Part shown: positions 25,901 through 34,900 of the stretch, in pieces
Layout: every line of letters begins with the position of its first letter
Position numbering within the stretch: position 1 is the stretch's first letter
Source of the DNA: Branchiostoma floridae
Lineage: Eukaryota; Chordata; Leptocardii; Amphioxiformes; Branchiostomatidae
NCBI RefSeq assembly: GCF_000003815.2
Contig: NC_049990.1
Coordinates: forward strand, 6,882,877-6,946,876
Direction: 5' to 3'
DNA: 64,000 nucleotides
Position numbers and translations under genes: made by a program
The notes under the pieces: model-generated
The model's input: the letters and a program-made list of their open reading frames with translations, nothing else
Told to the model about the DNA's origin: nothing
The model's database searches: none

Positions 25901-26489
25901 TTCTTATGAAAGGTTTTAGAATTAGATATAACGCTAGTTCACCTTAATCCGTGGAATAACCTCAATTCGTTGTTGCAAAAACCTGACTATTCAGAGATTT
26001 CAGGTCAGTGACCGGTTTCAAATGTCAACATTTTCAAAATATTGCAATGTGAAACTACCTTCTATCGACTTAACGATCCCCTAAATACTCTATTTTTGTA
26101 TACACCAGATATAGGTTACCCTACGGATAAAGGTGAACTAACGTTATGTTCTTTGCATTGTTTTTTGTATTTATCAGTAACTCCTGACGATCAATATTCG
26201 ATGAAAAATAATTTGTAACATAAAATAACAGCCACCAATACACTTCATGACAAATTCACAGACAGCGCTTAACGTTTTGAAAAGCAGGCCGAGTAGGACA
26301 AATGATTAGCTTGCTACGCTTGAAGAAAAGGGTATGTGGACCCTTATTTTTATTAGTTATTACATATCACGACTATACTACTCACTTGTCCTGTACAGCA
26401 TACAGCAGGGCCTCTCTCTCCCTCTGTATGGACTGGAGCTTCAACTTCTGCAGGGCCAAGATGTCTTCTGCTCGCTTCTTCTTAGACAT
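10921..26489 (-). CDS. Large coiled-coil plus WD40-like protein, 25 exons, unidentified
   Basis: Exons: 26489-26386, 25634-25565, 25190-25106, 24908-24832, 24502-24379, 23889-23769, 23019-22920, 22498-22410, 22135-22036, 21545-21343, 21149-21081, 20100-19900, 19438-19365, 18775-18633, 18404-18347, 17948-17761, 17409-17293, 16410-16253, 15868-15619, 14862-14743, 14010-13795, 13258-13085, 12641-12511, 11768-11537, 11163-10921. They sum to 3447 bp (1148 residues) with every junction in phase. Residues 1-380 are charged and helix-rich. Residues about 448-700 show WD40-like blades (AALSPDQRLLALG, ICWSLDGTRIITI, LLVWSIQ). A basic helical insert follows (about 717-760), then more beta-rich blades, and a Ser/Gly/Gln-rich tail from residue 1069. 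The exon 12 donor (TAGTTGAT) is weak. The architecture recalls axonemal WD proteins, but I cannot name the family. Confidence 0.88.
11813..11838 (-). repeat. Duplicated acceptor edge of exon 24 (25-exon gene)
   Basis: On the minus strand TGCCACTCCAG, then GTCTGATGT, repeats the genuine exon 24 acceptor TGCCTCTCCAG, then GTCCGATGT, which lies about 66 bp further into the gene. The copy covers only about 22 bp, but it spans the splice junction exactly. This makes it one of several exon-edge copies in this gene. Confidence 0.55.
11949..12399. mobile_element. hAT-like MITE, AGGGGTGGGTAC family (copy 2)
   Basis: The element is bounded by a perfect 8-bp target duplication TTGCTGGT (11941-11948 and 12400-12407), which fits a hAT superfamily origin. 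The left end is AGGGGTGGGTACC and the right end CTTCCCTAG. The interior has runs of GGTCCAGGTCC and GGACCTGA palindromic sequence. It lies in the intron between exons 23 and 24 of the 25-exon gene. Confidence 0.85.
12730..13080. repeat. Degenerate minisatellite, TAGATCTAGATACCATTTAG type
   Basis: About 350 bp are built from imperfect units of roughly 30-40 bp with the core TAGATCTAGATACCATTTAG. Units are separated by variable AT-rich spacers. The array fills almost the whole intron between exons 22 and 23. Confidence 0.8.
13320..13385. repeat. Fragment of the AGCAGTTACTCAAGCAACTGG foldback family
   Basis: The fragment contains AAAGCAGTTACTGAAGCGAC and GGATATGATTTTGG, flanked by short inverted ends (GCCAAAAAGCA and TGCTTTTTGGC). 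Fuller copies are at 16955-17275 and 20880-21040. Confidence 0.6.
14502..14702. mobile_element. MITE, AGGGTCTGCATG family (copy 1)
   Basis: Inverted ends AGGTTCTGCATG and CATGCAGACCCT are flanked by a near-perfect 8-bp duplication (TTTTGAAG and CTTTGAAG). The interior contains ACGCTAAAT and TACGAATTACGG motifs. A reverse-orientation relative is at 45386-45587, and an end fragment lies near 11889. It is in the intron between exons 20 and 21. Confidence 0.75.
14863..15260 (-). repeat. Tandem copies of the exon 20 acceptor edge, split by a MITE
   Basis: Two copies of the exon 20 start and its upstream intron (CTACCAG, then ACAACCATCTACAAG on the minus strand) begin at 14949 and 15229. The genuine exon starts at 14862. 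The 14949 copy is open for 29 codons straight into the genuine exon in the correct phase. Splicing there would therefore add 29 residues. The 15229 copy meets a stop after 12 codons. A MITE of the TACTGTAAATGCA family at about 14968-15157 separates the two extra copies. Confidence 0.75.
14968..15157. mobile_element. MITE, TACTGTAAATGCA family (partial copy)
   Basis: The right end TGCATTTACAGTA is intact, with the internal sequence CCGCGAACATTTTTTCATGG and TTAAATCCCCGC. The left end is degraded. A complete copy with both 13-bp ends, itself interrupted by another element, is at 40141-41061. Confidence 0.65.
16955..17275. mobile_element. Foldback MITE, AGCAGTTACTCAAGCAACTGG family (full copy)
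   Basis: Inverted arms of about 50 bp begin GCAGTTACTCAAGCAACTGG on the left and end CCAGTTGCTTGGGTAACTGC on the right. They include TCAGACGTTTC and GAAACGTCTGA. The centre has CATCAGTGACACTGG. Other copies or pieces are at 13320, 20880, 31815, 58360 and 60860. Confidence 0.75.
18087..18150 (-). repeat. Duplicated acceptor edge of exon 16 (25-exon gene)
   Basis: On the minus strand TTTGTTGCACAG, then CACTTGGCCTTGAGAAGG, repeats the genuine exon 16 start at 17948 (TTTGTTGCACAG, then CTCTCGGCCTTGAGAAGG). The exon-like start is 18122. It keeps the acceptor, about 30 bp of upstream intron and about 30 bp of exon. Spliced from exon 15, it would stay open until a stop at about 17980. Confidence 0.75.
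18540..18632 (-). repeat. Tandem copies of the exon 14 donor edge
   Basis: The genuine exon 14 end on the minus strand is CAATTAACGAGACA, then GTAAGTTAACGATATTGG. About 43 bp downstream CAATCAACGAGACA, then GTAAGTTAACAATATTGG, is repeated, followed by a more degraded third copy. The second donor site is intact. Using it would retain about 43 bp and shift the frame. Confidence 0.7.
19000..19215 (+). mobile_element. SINE-like body
   Basis: GGTTAGTGTCCTTGGTCAAG is followed by ACTTTCCTCACTCTACCCAG and GTGTGAATGAGTACCTG. This is the same body seen after the tRNA-like head at 5427-5560. The head is degraded here. It is intronic in the 25-exon gene. Confidence 0.5.
19715..19825 (+). mobile_element. 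tRNA-like SINE head
   Basis: A B-box-like GGGTTCGAATCCC follows a stretch resembling a tRNA 5' half (TGTGAGCTAGTGGCCCAGG). A closely related order of elements occurs at about 61010-61100. No tRNA cloverleaf closes, so this is a tRNA-derived repeat rather than a gene. Confidence 0.45.
20339..20471. mobile_element. hAT-like MITE with perfect 8-bp target duplication
   Basis: A 133-bp element has 16-bp perfect inverted ends CAGGGCTCTAGCCAGC and GCTGGCTAGAGCCCTG. It is flanked by the direct repeat GTACCACC (20331-20338 and 20472-20479). CAGGG ends with an 8-bp duplication are diagnostic of hAT elements. It is intronic in the 25-exon gene. Confidence 0.9.
20880..21040. mobile_element. Foldback MITE, AGCAGTTACTCAAGCAACTGG family
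   Basis: The left arm AAGCAGTTACTCCATCAACT and the right arm ACCAGTTGCTTGTATGAGTG flank GTCAGACATTTC, GTCAGTGACACTGAG and GTCTGACCATTTCC. It is shorter than the copy at 16955-17275. It is intronic. Confidence 0.7.
23372..23460 (+). repeat. Inverted in-frame copy of exon 6 inside the next intron
   Basis: About 89 bp on the plus strand match the coding sense of exon 6, whose genuine copy is on the minus strand at 23889-23769. There are only about eight differences. The copied frame remains open and encodes the core QSAQSIGSLVRHTRDNLP. Its orientation is opposite to the gene, so the pre-mRNA can pair exon 6 with this copy, with a loop of about 340 nt. The acceptor just upstream of the copy is not preserved. 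Confidence 0.85.
23480..23670. mobile_element. MITE-like repeat, CAGGGCTGTCTCC family
   Basis: Contains TTTTGTCCCATTCATTGTTT, CAACAAGCAAATTTTCGTCC and GGAGACAGCCCT, matching blocks of the copy at 10640-10875 in reverse orientation. It adjoins the inverted exon 6 copy. Confidence 0.55.
24020..24357. mobile_element. Two adjacent MITE-like repeats, CAGGGCTGTCTCC family
   Basis: One unit ends near 24230 with GGAGACAGCCCTG. A second, more diverged unit at about 24260-24357 has GGACGGATTGGGCAAATTTT and ends CTGGCTACAACCCTG. Both lie just downstream of exon 5 of the 25-exon gene in the gene direction. Confidence 0.5.
25937..26152. mobile_element. MITE, GTTCACCTTAATCCG family
   Basis: The ends GCTAGTTCACCTTAATCCG and ACGGATAAAGGTGAACTAAC are inverted. 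The interior includes GGTCAGTGACCGGTTTC and ATATTGCAATGTGAAAC. A relative in the other orientation is at 42630-42892. It is in intron 1 of the 25-exon gene. Confidence 0.65.
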
Positions 26490-26870
26490 GCTGTCGGCTA
26501 TCTTTTCTTAAAACAATTTGATAATAAATCATAATAGTCTAACATTACATCTTTACTATAGTACAGAATTGCTTCAACTGCAAACTTAAAACACTCTGAA
26601 AGTGAAACCAATCACGTGGCTGTAGCCAGTCTTTGTAAATGATTTAAAAAAAAAAAAAACAGCCACAGCAAATGCAAAACAGTGTTAATCAAGAAGGCAG
26701 AGCTCAGAAAAAAAAGGTGTGTGAAAAATTAAGTGTAAACTTCAAATCTTTAAGTTCTTGGACGACATATTTGAGATAAAAGAGAATATACCTGCAAAAA
26801 AATGGATCCGTTCCTAAAATGTTTGGAAGTTTAACAAAAGACGAACACATGGATTCTGTGCTGTGTGACT
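26490..26870. promoter_or_regulatory. Probable promoter region of the 25-exon gene
   Basis: This is the non-coding stretch just upstream of the minus-strand start codon at 26489. No TATA box or clear motif was identified. The role is inferred from position only. An A-run is present at about 26645-26659. Confidence 0.35.
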
Positions 26871-27128
26871 ATGAAAACTTGTACTTCTGTACCTCTGAGA
26901 TGCACCCCTCCCCCTTTTGATCGGACCTCGCCTCCTATGCAAACACTTGGGCCTTCGCCTAACCGCTATATCTGTTACATGGCTGAGAAAGGATCCTCAA
27001 AATTAGACCCGTTCCTTGAGAAAGCCGACCTAGCAACGATTACAAACTCGGCGGTAAAGTTTCCTTTCGTGACACTTGAACAAACCTCCAAAACACCTGT
27101 GGGGCCTCGCGTGAACCACAAGTTTTAG
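26871..27128 (+). CDS. Possible small protein or terminal exon, 85 residues
   Basis: An open frame from ATG at 26871 to TAG uses the third codon position in a coding-like way. It encodes a Pro/Thr-rich start and then SKLDPFLEKADLATITNSA, ending PVGPRVNHKF. I do not recognise the family. It is divergent to the 25-exon gene and could be a short gene, a last exon of an unseen gene, or chance. ATTAAA about 20 bp past the stop could serve as a polyadenylation signal. Confidence 0.35.
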   Translation: MKTCTSVPLRCTPPPFDRTSPPMQTLGPSPNRYICYMAEKGSSKLDPFLEKADLATITNSAVKFPFVTLEQTSKTPVGPRVNHKF

Positions 27129-27526
27129 CTGTCTTTGAATACAATTAAATAGTGCATATCATATAGTTCGCATTTTATGAACAAACTTTGTAAAATTTCC
27201 ATGTTATATTAATAATGAATAACAAAGCGCTAAAGATTATTTTGTAATTACTCTATTCTTGATATATTTATATCTACGAGGTATCACATAACAGCAATAA
27301 TACAGGCACAAATAAAGTCATAACTAGACAGCCACCAGAAATCCTGTCTGGGTGGCACGCATAAACGCAGTTCATGAGCTTGGCCGGTTTTTAAAACAGG
27401 TTTATGATTTTAGTCAATAATATTCTTCCAACAAGATGAATATTTCCTACAATTCTTTCATGTCCAAGATTGTATAATACTGTTACCAATCAATAAATAC
27501 GGTAAAATTTCCTCATGCTTTCAACT

Positions 27527-27635
27527 GCCTCGATAGCTCAGTTGGGAGAGCGTTAGACTGAAGTCCCGGAGGCCGACACACTGGCCTGTCTAACTGGTGA
27601 TCTAAAGGTCCCCGGTTCAATCCCGGGTCGGGGCA
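27527..27635 (+). tRNA. tRNA-Phe (GAA) with a 36-nt intron
   Basis: The exon halves 27527-27563 and 27600-27635 join to a normal tRNA-Phe. The 7-bp acceptor stem GCCTCGA pairs with TCGGGGC (one U-G pair). The D arm is AGCTCAGTTGGGAGAGC, the anticodon arm is TTAGA-CTGAAGA-TCTAA with GAA at 27560-27562, and the T arm is CCCGG-TTCAATC-CCGGG. The discriminator is A73. The intron at 27564-27599 sits between positions 37 and 38, the canonical site for nuclear tRNA introns. It contains a small AGGCC/GGCCT hairpin. Confidence 0.93.
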
Positions 27636-27638
27636 AAT

Positions 27639-27656
27639 TTTTTCCTCTTTTTTTTT
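27639..27656 (+). terminator. Pol III T-run terminator of tRNA-Phe
   Basis: Two thymine runs (T6 and T9) start three bases after the discriminator base of the tRNA. This is the expected RNA polymerase III stop. Confidence 0.85.
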
Positions 27657-28523
27657 CTACTAGCAACGTCCTTTATCATAGGATTTTTATAAGACATAGT
27701 AAATCTATGTTCGTGTTTATGTTTATGTTTTGGATAATTTTTGTTTTTTTGATAATTCTAATCATGACTTGAAATTTTTGTTGCACAAAACAGGTGCACC
27801 TACGACGTATACATTTGTACCTGTTTGGAAAACGACGTACCATCATCGATGAGGAAAGTACCAAGGCCATGATCCCTTTGTAATAGCCTCGGCTAGTTGG
27901 GCGACCTTGGCTGCTTGTATTGTCAGCCAAACGAATAAATGAATAAATAAATGATTAAGTATCAAAGCGTGAAGTAAATTCATTTCATTGCATGCCAAAC
28001 AGTATCTTCATATGGGAAAGGTTTGTTTTATCTTTAAAACAAGACCTACCCACCCACCAAATATCAATACAAGTCCTTTCAGAATTCAGGCGTTCTTGAG
28101 TTATGCTGTTTTTCTACACACAAGCACACCCACAAACGCTACCGACAATAGAACCCTCTTGGCGAAGCAAATTCACTCTGAAATTGTTAATGTTTTAGTT
28201 TGTTCTATCATCAGTTTGCTCTAAATAAAATAAAATAAAAAGCCTTCTTGGTGAAGGTAAAAATGACAGCGTTACGTGCTAGCCTGACAATATTTGCTTC
28301 AAGTCTCAGGTTTGCTTGAAGATAACAGGTACAGGGCAGGTTGTTCTTTGTCTATCGGTGTTGTCATGGTGTCACCAATTGTCTTTCACTCAAAAAAGTC
28401 ACGAGCGTAGGCGTGACTGGTGACACTGCCACTATAGAAAGGTACAATCAACGTTCGCATGTGCCGTGCAAATACCTGGATTTAAGAAGCCTAAGGCCAG
28501 AGAAAAATAATAACAATTACCAC

Positions 28524-28790
28524 AAACCTGTAAATATTGCCATCAATAGCCACATATACATAATTTCAGACTAAAAACAATGGCTTTTAGTCAGAACATT
28601 AGTAACAAATAAATGAAGGGGTTCATTGCATAAAACGTACCATTCAAAGCATTGTTATTCAAGCCGTATATCTTCACCCCAGAACTTTTGTAAAATTCTA
28701 TTTCTCTTTTTCAGACCTGTTGGTCCAATTTTGTTCTGAAAAAATCCGAGAAGCAACTAATAAATTTGGTGTGGCCTATCTACATCACAA
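28524..28790 (+). repeat. 270-bp direct repeat flanking the receptor gene (left copy)
   Basis: Blocks such as AAACCTGTAAATATT, CAGAACATT, CCTGTTGGTCCAATTTT and ATAAATTTGGTGTGG appear in the same order and orientation at 39165-39430. The left copy ends about 200 bp before the receptor start codon. The right copy is about 0.9 kb after the last receptor exon. It could be a dispersed element or the mark of a segmental duplication. Confidence 0.75.
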
Positions 28791-28989
28791 AGTACCCTCA
28801 CCCTTGGTGAGTCATCCGATATCATTAGTTGCAAGACACAAAAGGCTATTTTTGAGCAGGTGACGTCTTGGTTTTTGAATGCTACCTGCTGAGTCTGACG
28901 TCAACCGGTAGTTTTCTGACTATCCCGAAAGACAAGTTGTGTAACCCTCATTCGGTAGAAGACTCGACAAGGTTTGGTGCCAGTGTGTG

Positions 28990-31900
28990 ATGCCGGACTT
29001 GTTGTGCACATGGACAGTACTTGTCGTCGTTTTATTCTTTTGTGAACAGTTGTCAGGTGAGTATCCGCCATCTTTACAAGCGCTTACCGGGTCACTGAAC
29101 ACATGTCGACTAGTGCTGTGTACCTGCGACTGTGTACGTTACCTGTACCTAGCTAGAGATGTCAGACTGTCTAGTTACACTTACAGGTCCGGACCTTAAC
29201 GTATCTTGTACCAGTACATAAATGAGTATAAACTAGTATCGTGCACCTGTACGTGAACAAACATAGTCACTAGTGTCGTGTCACACAGTACCTGTACATA
29301 AACAAACTGGAAACTACAGTATCATGTACCTGTACATGTACAAACTAGAAGCTAGTATCGTGTATCTGTATCAACACTATGATATAATATAACAACACTA
29401 GTGGATACTATTTTCTAGACTAAAAATATAGGTGATCCCCGGCTAATCTCAAAGATTACAATGCAGCACCGAGGATTAGAACAACACCTACTCCTGTGTT
29501 GAGATCGAAATATGTTATGTCTAAGACAAATTAAGACCACAATTTACTACTAAAAAGACACTTTTTACCTACATATGTAATCTACAGATAATTGGCTGGA
29601 ACTAAATCCAAACCGGACCTGTGCCTAATTTTTTGCCTTGCCGCCAGGCAAGGCTTTACGCCAGCTTTTTTCCATGGATCAATGGACGGACCTGTTAACC
29701 TTGCTCTTCCAAAGACCCTTTCAAAGGCCCTTCCAAATCGCCTTTCTCATGGACAAGTTTGACGGCTCAGGCAGACAATGGTACAGCCCTGTTGAATTTT
29801 AAACCGTCCATTTTACGTATTTGTTTCTGTTTGCGGTCGGTTCTAAAAGCATTTAATATTTGGTTACATTGAATAAATGAAGCGTTTGTATGGTAAAATT
29901 CCAAATTCATTTGGAGTGACATAAAATCAAGTGCATTATCTCGCAACAAGAATTGCATTAGCTATTCATAAAGATGAAACAATTTCCAAATCAGGCTAAT
30001 AAATTGTATGTGAATATATAAGTAGCCATGACGTCATCAAAACGTTGGAGAGGCCGTCCGAGACCGCAGCAAAACGCTAACGTGAGTTTAGGAGAGCGCC
30101 AGCTCAAAACGTCACACGAGAAGTCGCAATAGATAATATTTAGGATCATTTTGTTATATCGCTGTGGCTATTGACACACTGAGTGTGCCTATAGCCTAAA
30201 CAGGCTATTGACACACCGAGATTCCAGCCAGCCAATCAGAGCTTGTAACATGCCTTTCCCGACATTATTTTGCCAGGCTCTCGTCTCATTACAAACTTTT
30301 CACATAAGTAACAGTTGTTTAGACATTTTTCGGAGGATTAGACATTAGAATCTTTCAATCTTGGAATGAACGGACGTATTCAAGTTATGCCTTAGATTTG
30401 GATACCTGTTAATACAAGTTGGTAATGTGAATGTTAGCATGGCGTAATGGTTAGCGTGATTAGTCGCCACACTGCCGACCCCGGTTCGAACCCGCCCAGT
30501 GAAAGTTTTTTTTTTTTCAATTGTCCTTTTACCTTTTTATAACATCCATTTGATATAAGAATATTTTCGTCATGCGACCAGAACCATGAAAACCCACCTT
30601 TGGGACTTTTTGGTCTGCATTTTCAAGAGTGCATGTTTAGGTAACAGTTACGTTTATTTTTCTCAGCCGCAGAATCCACCCGCTACGTTCTTATTTTGGA
30701 CGGTACACTTATTATTTCTTTTAAATTGTTACTGTATATCCTTGAAAGAATGTCTAATTATTTCATATTTATTAGTTGTCGAGGGTCAGAAAATGCAAGG
30801 TCATATTTTAAGACACCTACATATACTTGCAACAAAATTAACAGATCAATACAAGGCTTTGGCTACCATAATACGTATTTAGCAGACAAGCAAATTATCC
30901 TTACTGCACGCCAAGGCACAGCATTTTGCCTTGCCGGGCTTGAAGTGCCGACCTACCTTTTCCTGACGATATTCCTACCACGCGGCAAGGCACAGCTTTT
31001 TTAAAAAGATTTCTTGTTTAGGTACATGTACATAAGGTACTAATGTCGACAGGTATAGGTGGGCGTTGTCACCGTTTAATCAAGGAGGTTTCATCTCCTT
31101 GGTTTAACTTAAGAATTTCTTTATGTTTGCGTGAATGAAATCCACGACATCGACACTCCCAATGAAGTTTTAACTGACGCTTGATACTCTCAAAGCTTGG
31201 TCATGGATCATGGGGTATACGTAGTCAAGGTTCCCTGATCTGAAGCGAAATAACGTCCAAACATGATCGAACAACATATTCTATTTGTTATGTGTTTTGC
31301 CTCAAAACAAAACACCATTTGTTGGCTGAGGAGGGGAGGGTGGGGCAAACTAGACACACCGAACATACAGACTCTCACTTTGTAGGCTTTGACTTCTTGA
31401 TTTCTATTGATATAATGAGTAAATACCATTCCATGTATTCCTCACACAGCAATTGAAAGTCGAGGGTACGTGAGCCTGGGCTGTTGGAAGGACAACAGTG
31501 ACCGCGCCATTCCCATACTCGAGGGCACCGACCCGCGACTGGACGGCTATTACCGTGAACGCAACAATGCCACTGAGAAGTGTTTCCAGGTAGCACTCTC
31601 CCGCAATTTCCCCGTGTTTTCTGTTCAACATGGCGGGCAGTGTTTCGGGTCTGCCGATGGGCTGAACACTTACAACAAGTATGGACCATCCTCGGATTGC
31701 GGGGGAGACGGCGAAGGTGGGGTTTGGGCAAACGAAGTCTACCAGATTATAGGTATGGCGTTTCTTTTTTTAAAGATTTTATCAAATCTTTATTTCAATA
31801 AACAATACATCAATGCACCAAAAAGCAGTTACTCAAGCACTGTGTCACTGACGAAAGGATAATATCTGAAAAGTCAGACCGTTTCCAAAATCTTTTTGGC

Positions 31901-34900
31901 GTACATGTATCTTATTACCTGGATGTCTAACCTTCATCGAAATGCATCAATACATACAACAAACAAGTGGTATATAAAAAAGATACTTAGTAGTAGCACA
32001 ATGGGTAGATGAGCTAAGAAGAAGTTTGCGTAAAATTTAACTTCCCTCGCGAAGCTTCTGAATAGTGTGTCCTTACTGCTGCCTAACCACGTAGTAAAGA
32101 TTACATGTTTAGCTATGGAGACCAATAGATTGATTACCATGTAAATGTGTGGCATATGTTATGATGAAGATGTCAATTTCAATTTCTACCAAACAAGCAA
32201 ACTGGCAGGAAAATGCAAGACGACGTAAAAAAATGATCACGAATTGCGTTGACTTTACAAGCAGAGATCAACTGTAAATAATTCTATCAATTCTAAAATC
32301 CAATGTTCAGACAACACATGTACAAAAAGTTGGTACATCGACATCCTCCTACGCACGGTCCCCAATAGGCGGTTAGCTAGCGCCATTTGGGACCGTGCGT
32401 AGGAGGATGGTACATCGATCACATCTCTTTATCAATTACATTGCTTTGCATACAATGTACTTTGGAAAGCTTTATGTTTTGGACTAAACGCCGTCATGAT
32501 TTGTTTTAAAGTATGCGACAATGATAACATATTTTTAAGCATGTTTAGATATGGTTTAAACAACACTTTTTTCCTCCAACAATTTTTTTTCAGGAGGATA
32601 TAGAAGCCTGGGTTGCTGGGAGGACAATGCTGACCGGGCCATCGCGACACTAGAGGGGACAGATCCACGTCTTGATGGCGACTATGAGGAACGAAGCGAC
32701 GCTATTGAGAAGTGTTACCAGGTAGCACTTTCTCGTGGCTTCACACTGTTTGCTGTGCAGAATGGCGGCTGGTGTGCCGGATCGGAGAGTGGACGTCAAA
32801 GTTATAATAAGTACGGATATTCCACGGCCTGTGGAGGAGATGGCGAAGGCGGGCCTTGGGCAAATGATGTCTACGAGATACTGGGAGGTAAGTGATATAG
32901 CATTCTACTCAAACCTCGCCTGTGGCTCAAATAATGGGTTCATACAATGTACAAGACACTTTTATTTCGGGAAGCTCTGCTAAACGGGGCTGAGGTTTCC
33001 GCCGCGTTGTGCAAAGGCATATATAGCTGTCAGTCAATCAAAAGCATTCCTATAGGAGTTATTTTGGTGACAACAGATCAGTCTAGTTTCCATTATATTA
33101 TTTTGACCACAGTGGCGGCTGCGTGGGCATCAAAGACCATGATGGTAACCTCGACAAACTCTCGTGTTGCAAATGTATTGAACTCCTTGGCCGGCTAACA
33201 CCTCTAGAAAATCCAACCTATTTAATTGGTCAATTGAATCTTGTATGATTCCACCAGCCGATTGAGAGACTAGACCAGTACGTTCTGGTGCACACGTGTG
33301 ATTATGGGCTATCATTTCATCGGAACGTTACTCATGATAACTATAAAAGAGTCGGTTGTGATTCAACTTGGCGACTAATATTTGCCTATAACTTGACAGC
33401 GTGCCTGAACAGAAGCACAGACGACCAGTACGGGTACAGATGGAACCTGACTGCCATCAGAGACTCGTCGCTATTTACTTTTGAAGTCCGAGCGAACAAC
33501 GACGTACACGTGGCTCTGTCGTCACAGAATTACGACCTCGATGACATGTACGAAATCGTCATTGGTGGATGGAACAACACAAGCTCTGTCATCCGCCGCA
33601 GCAAAGGTGGAACCGACCAGACTGGAAGTCCAACGCCAGGTAGGACTTTTTATGAACATGTGTGGTAGTTGCTAGTTAGCCAGCGAAAGGATATGTCACC
33701 CCGTAAGGGGCGCTATAACCCCGTCGTGTGTTAGCACGTCAACCGATGATGAGCTGCTAAGCCAACTATGGAAGTAGATCAGAGTATATATGCCAACTTC
33801 TGATAAATTACAGTGTACATTGTGTAACAAAGAATGCCATTCTGTGTTAATGTGATGACATTATTAGGATGCAATCTTTTTGATTCAACACCGGAAAACG
33901 ACCAACCTACCTACTTTATGCCGGGGGTAGTTACCAACTTCGTCGTACCTAGTCACGAAGGTCGTAACGTTAACCGAATAAATCTTCTGACAAATGACTC
34001 AAAATAACTTCTGATCAGAACGAAGTCCGTCCTGTGTATGCTTTGACACGACTAGGATTCAAATTGAACAACGGAAAATGATAGTCTCCTTCACTGGCGT
34101 CTCTAGGGCCTTGGCGAGAGTTTTTTTGGGGGGGGGGGGTGGACGATGATTCGCGATTTTTATCCGACAGGAAAGAAAAATATGCCGGGAAAGGAAAAAT
34201 GCCGGGAGAGGAATATATACCGGGGGCTTGTACCGGCCTTAGCAAAAATCGCCAATCGACAAAAAAGATCGTCAAGGCCCTAGAGATCCCTAGAGACGCC
34301 GGGAAGGAGGCTAGGAAAATGACCAAACCTGCCCGAAGTCGGGTTCGGTACCATGTAGCCTCTATCAGGCTTCGTGGATCGGTGGTCTAATTGTAGAAAA
34401 TGGACAAATAGAGTCAATAGTATGCTAGGGGAGTCAGCCGGCCAGAAAAAAAAAAACTTGGCCGGCCGACTCCCCTAGCGTACTATAGACTCTATTTGTC
34501 CAATTTCTACCGATCCACGTAGCCTGGTAGAGGCTAACTCACATGCGCTAGAGACACGAGGTCGTAAGGTCACGTGACCGACGGGAGGGGCTATTCATTC
34601 TGAAGAAGGCTAGTTGCTCGGCCGAAAGCAGAGTCCTGAAAGACGATACAACGCTTTTTTGTGTGTGTGTTAAAGAAAAGTTTCGATCATATCTTTTAAA
34701 GATTGGTACCATGCAAAAAAGTGCTCCTTCATAATTCGAAACGTTTGATACCTGTGCAACTATTACTAGCAGAATACAATGACAAGTCTCATGTTGTTTA
34801 ATACCTTCAGGCATTCTATCGTCAGCGGAGTCTAGAGGTTTTTGGATATCCTGGACCATGGACGGCACCATTAGTGTTGGAAAGCAAGGGGAGTCGCAAC

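Larger units (their letters stand above)
33640..34810. other. Intron 4 of the receptor gene, rich in foldbacks
   Basis: No exon is seen. The intron holds an inverted-repeat element at 34096-34300 and a large foldback at 34355-34536. A run of 12 or so guanines follows a T-run at about 34127-34139. Confidence 0.55.
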
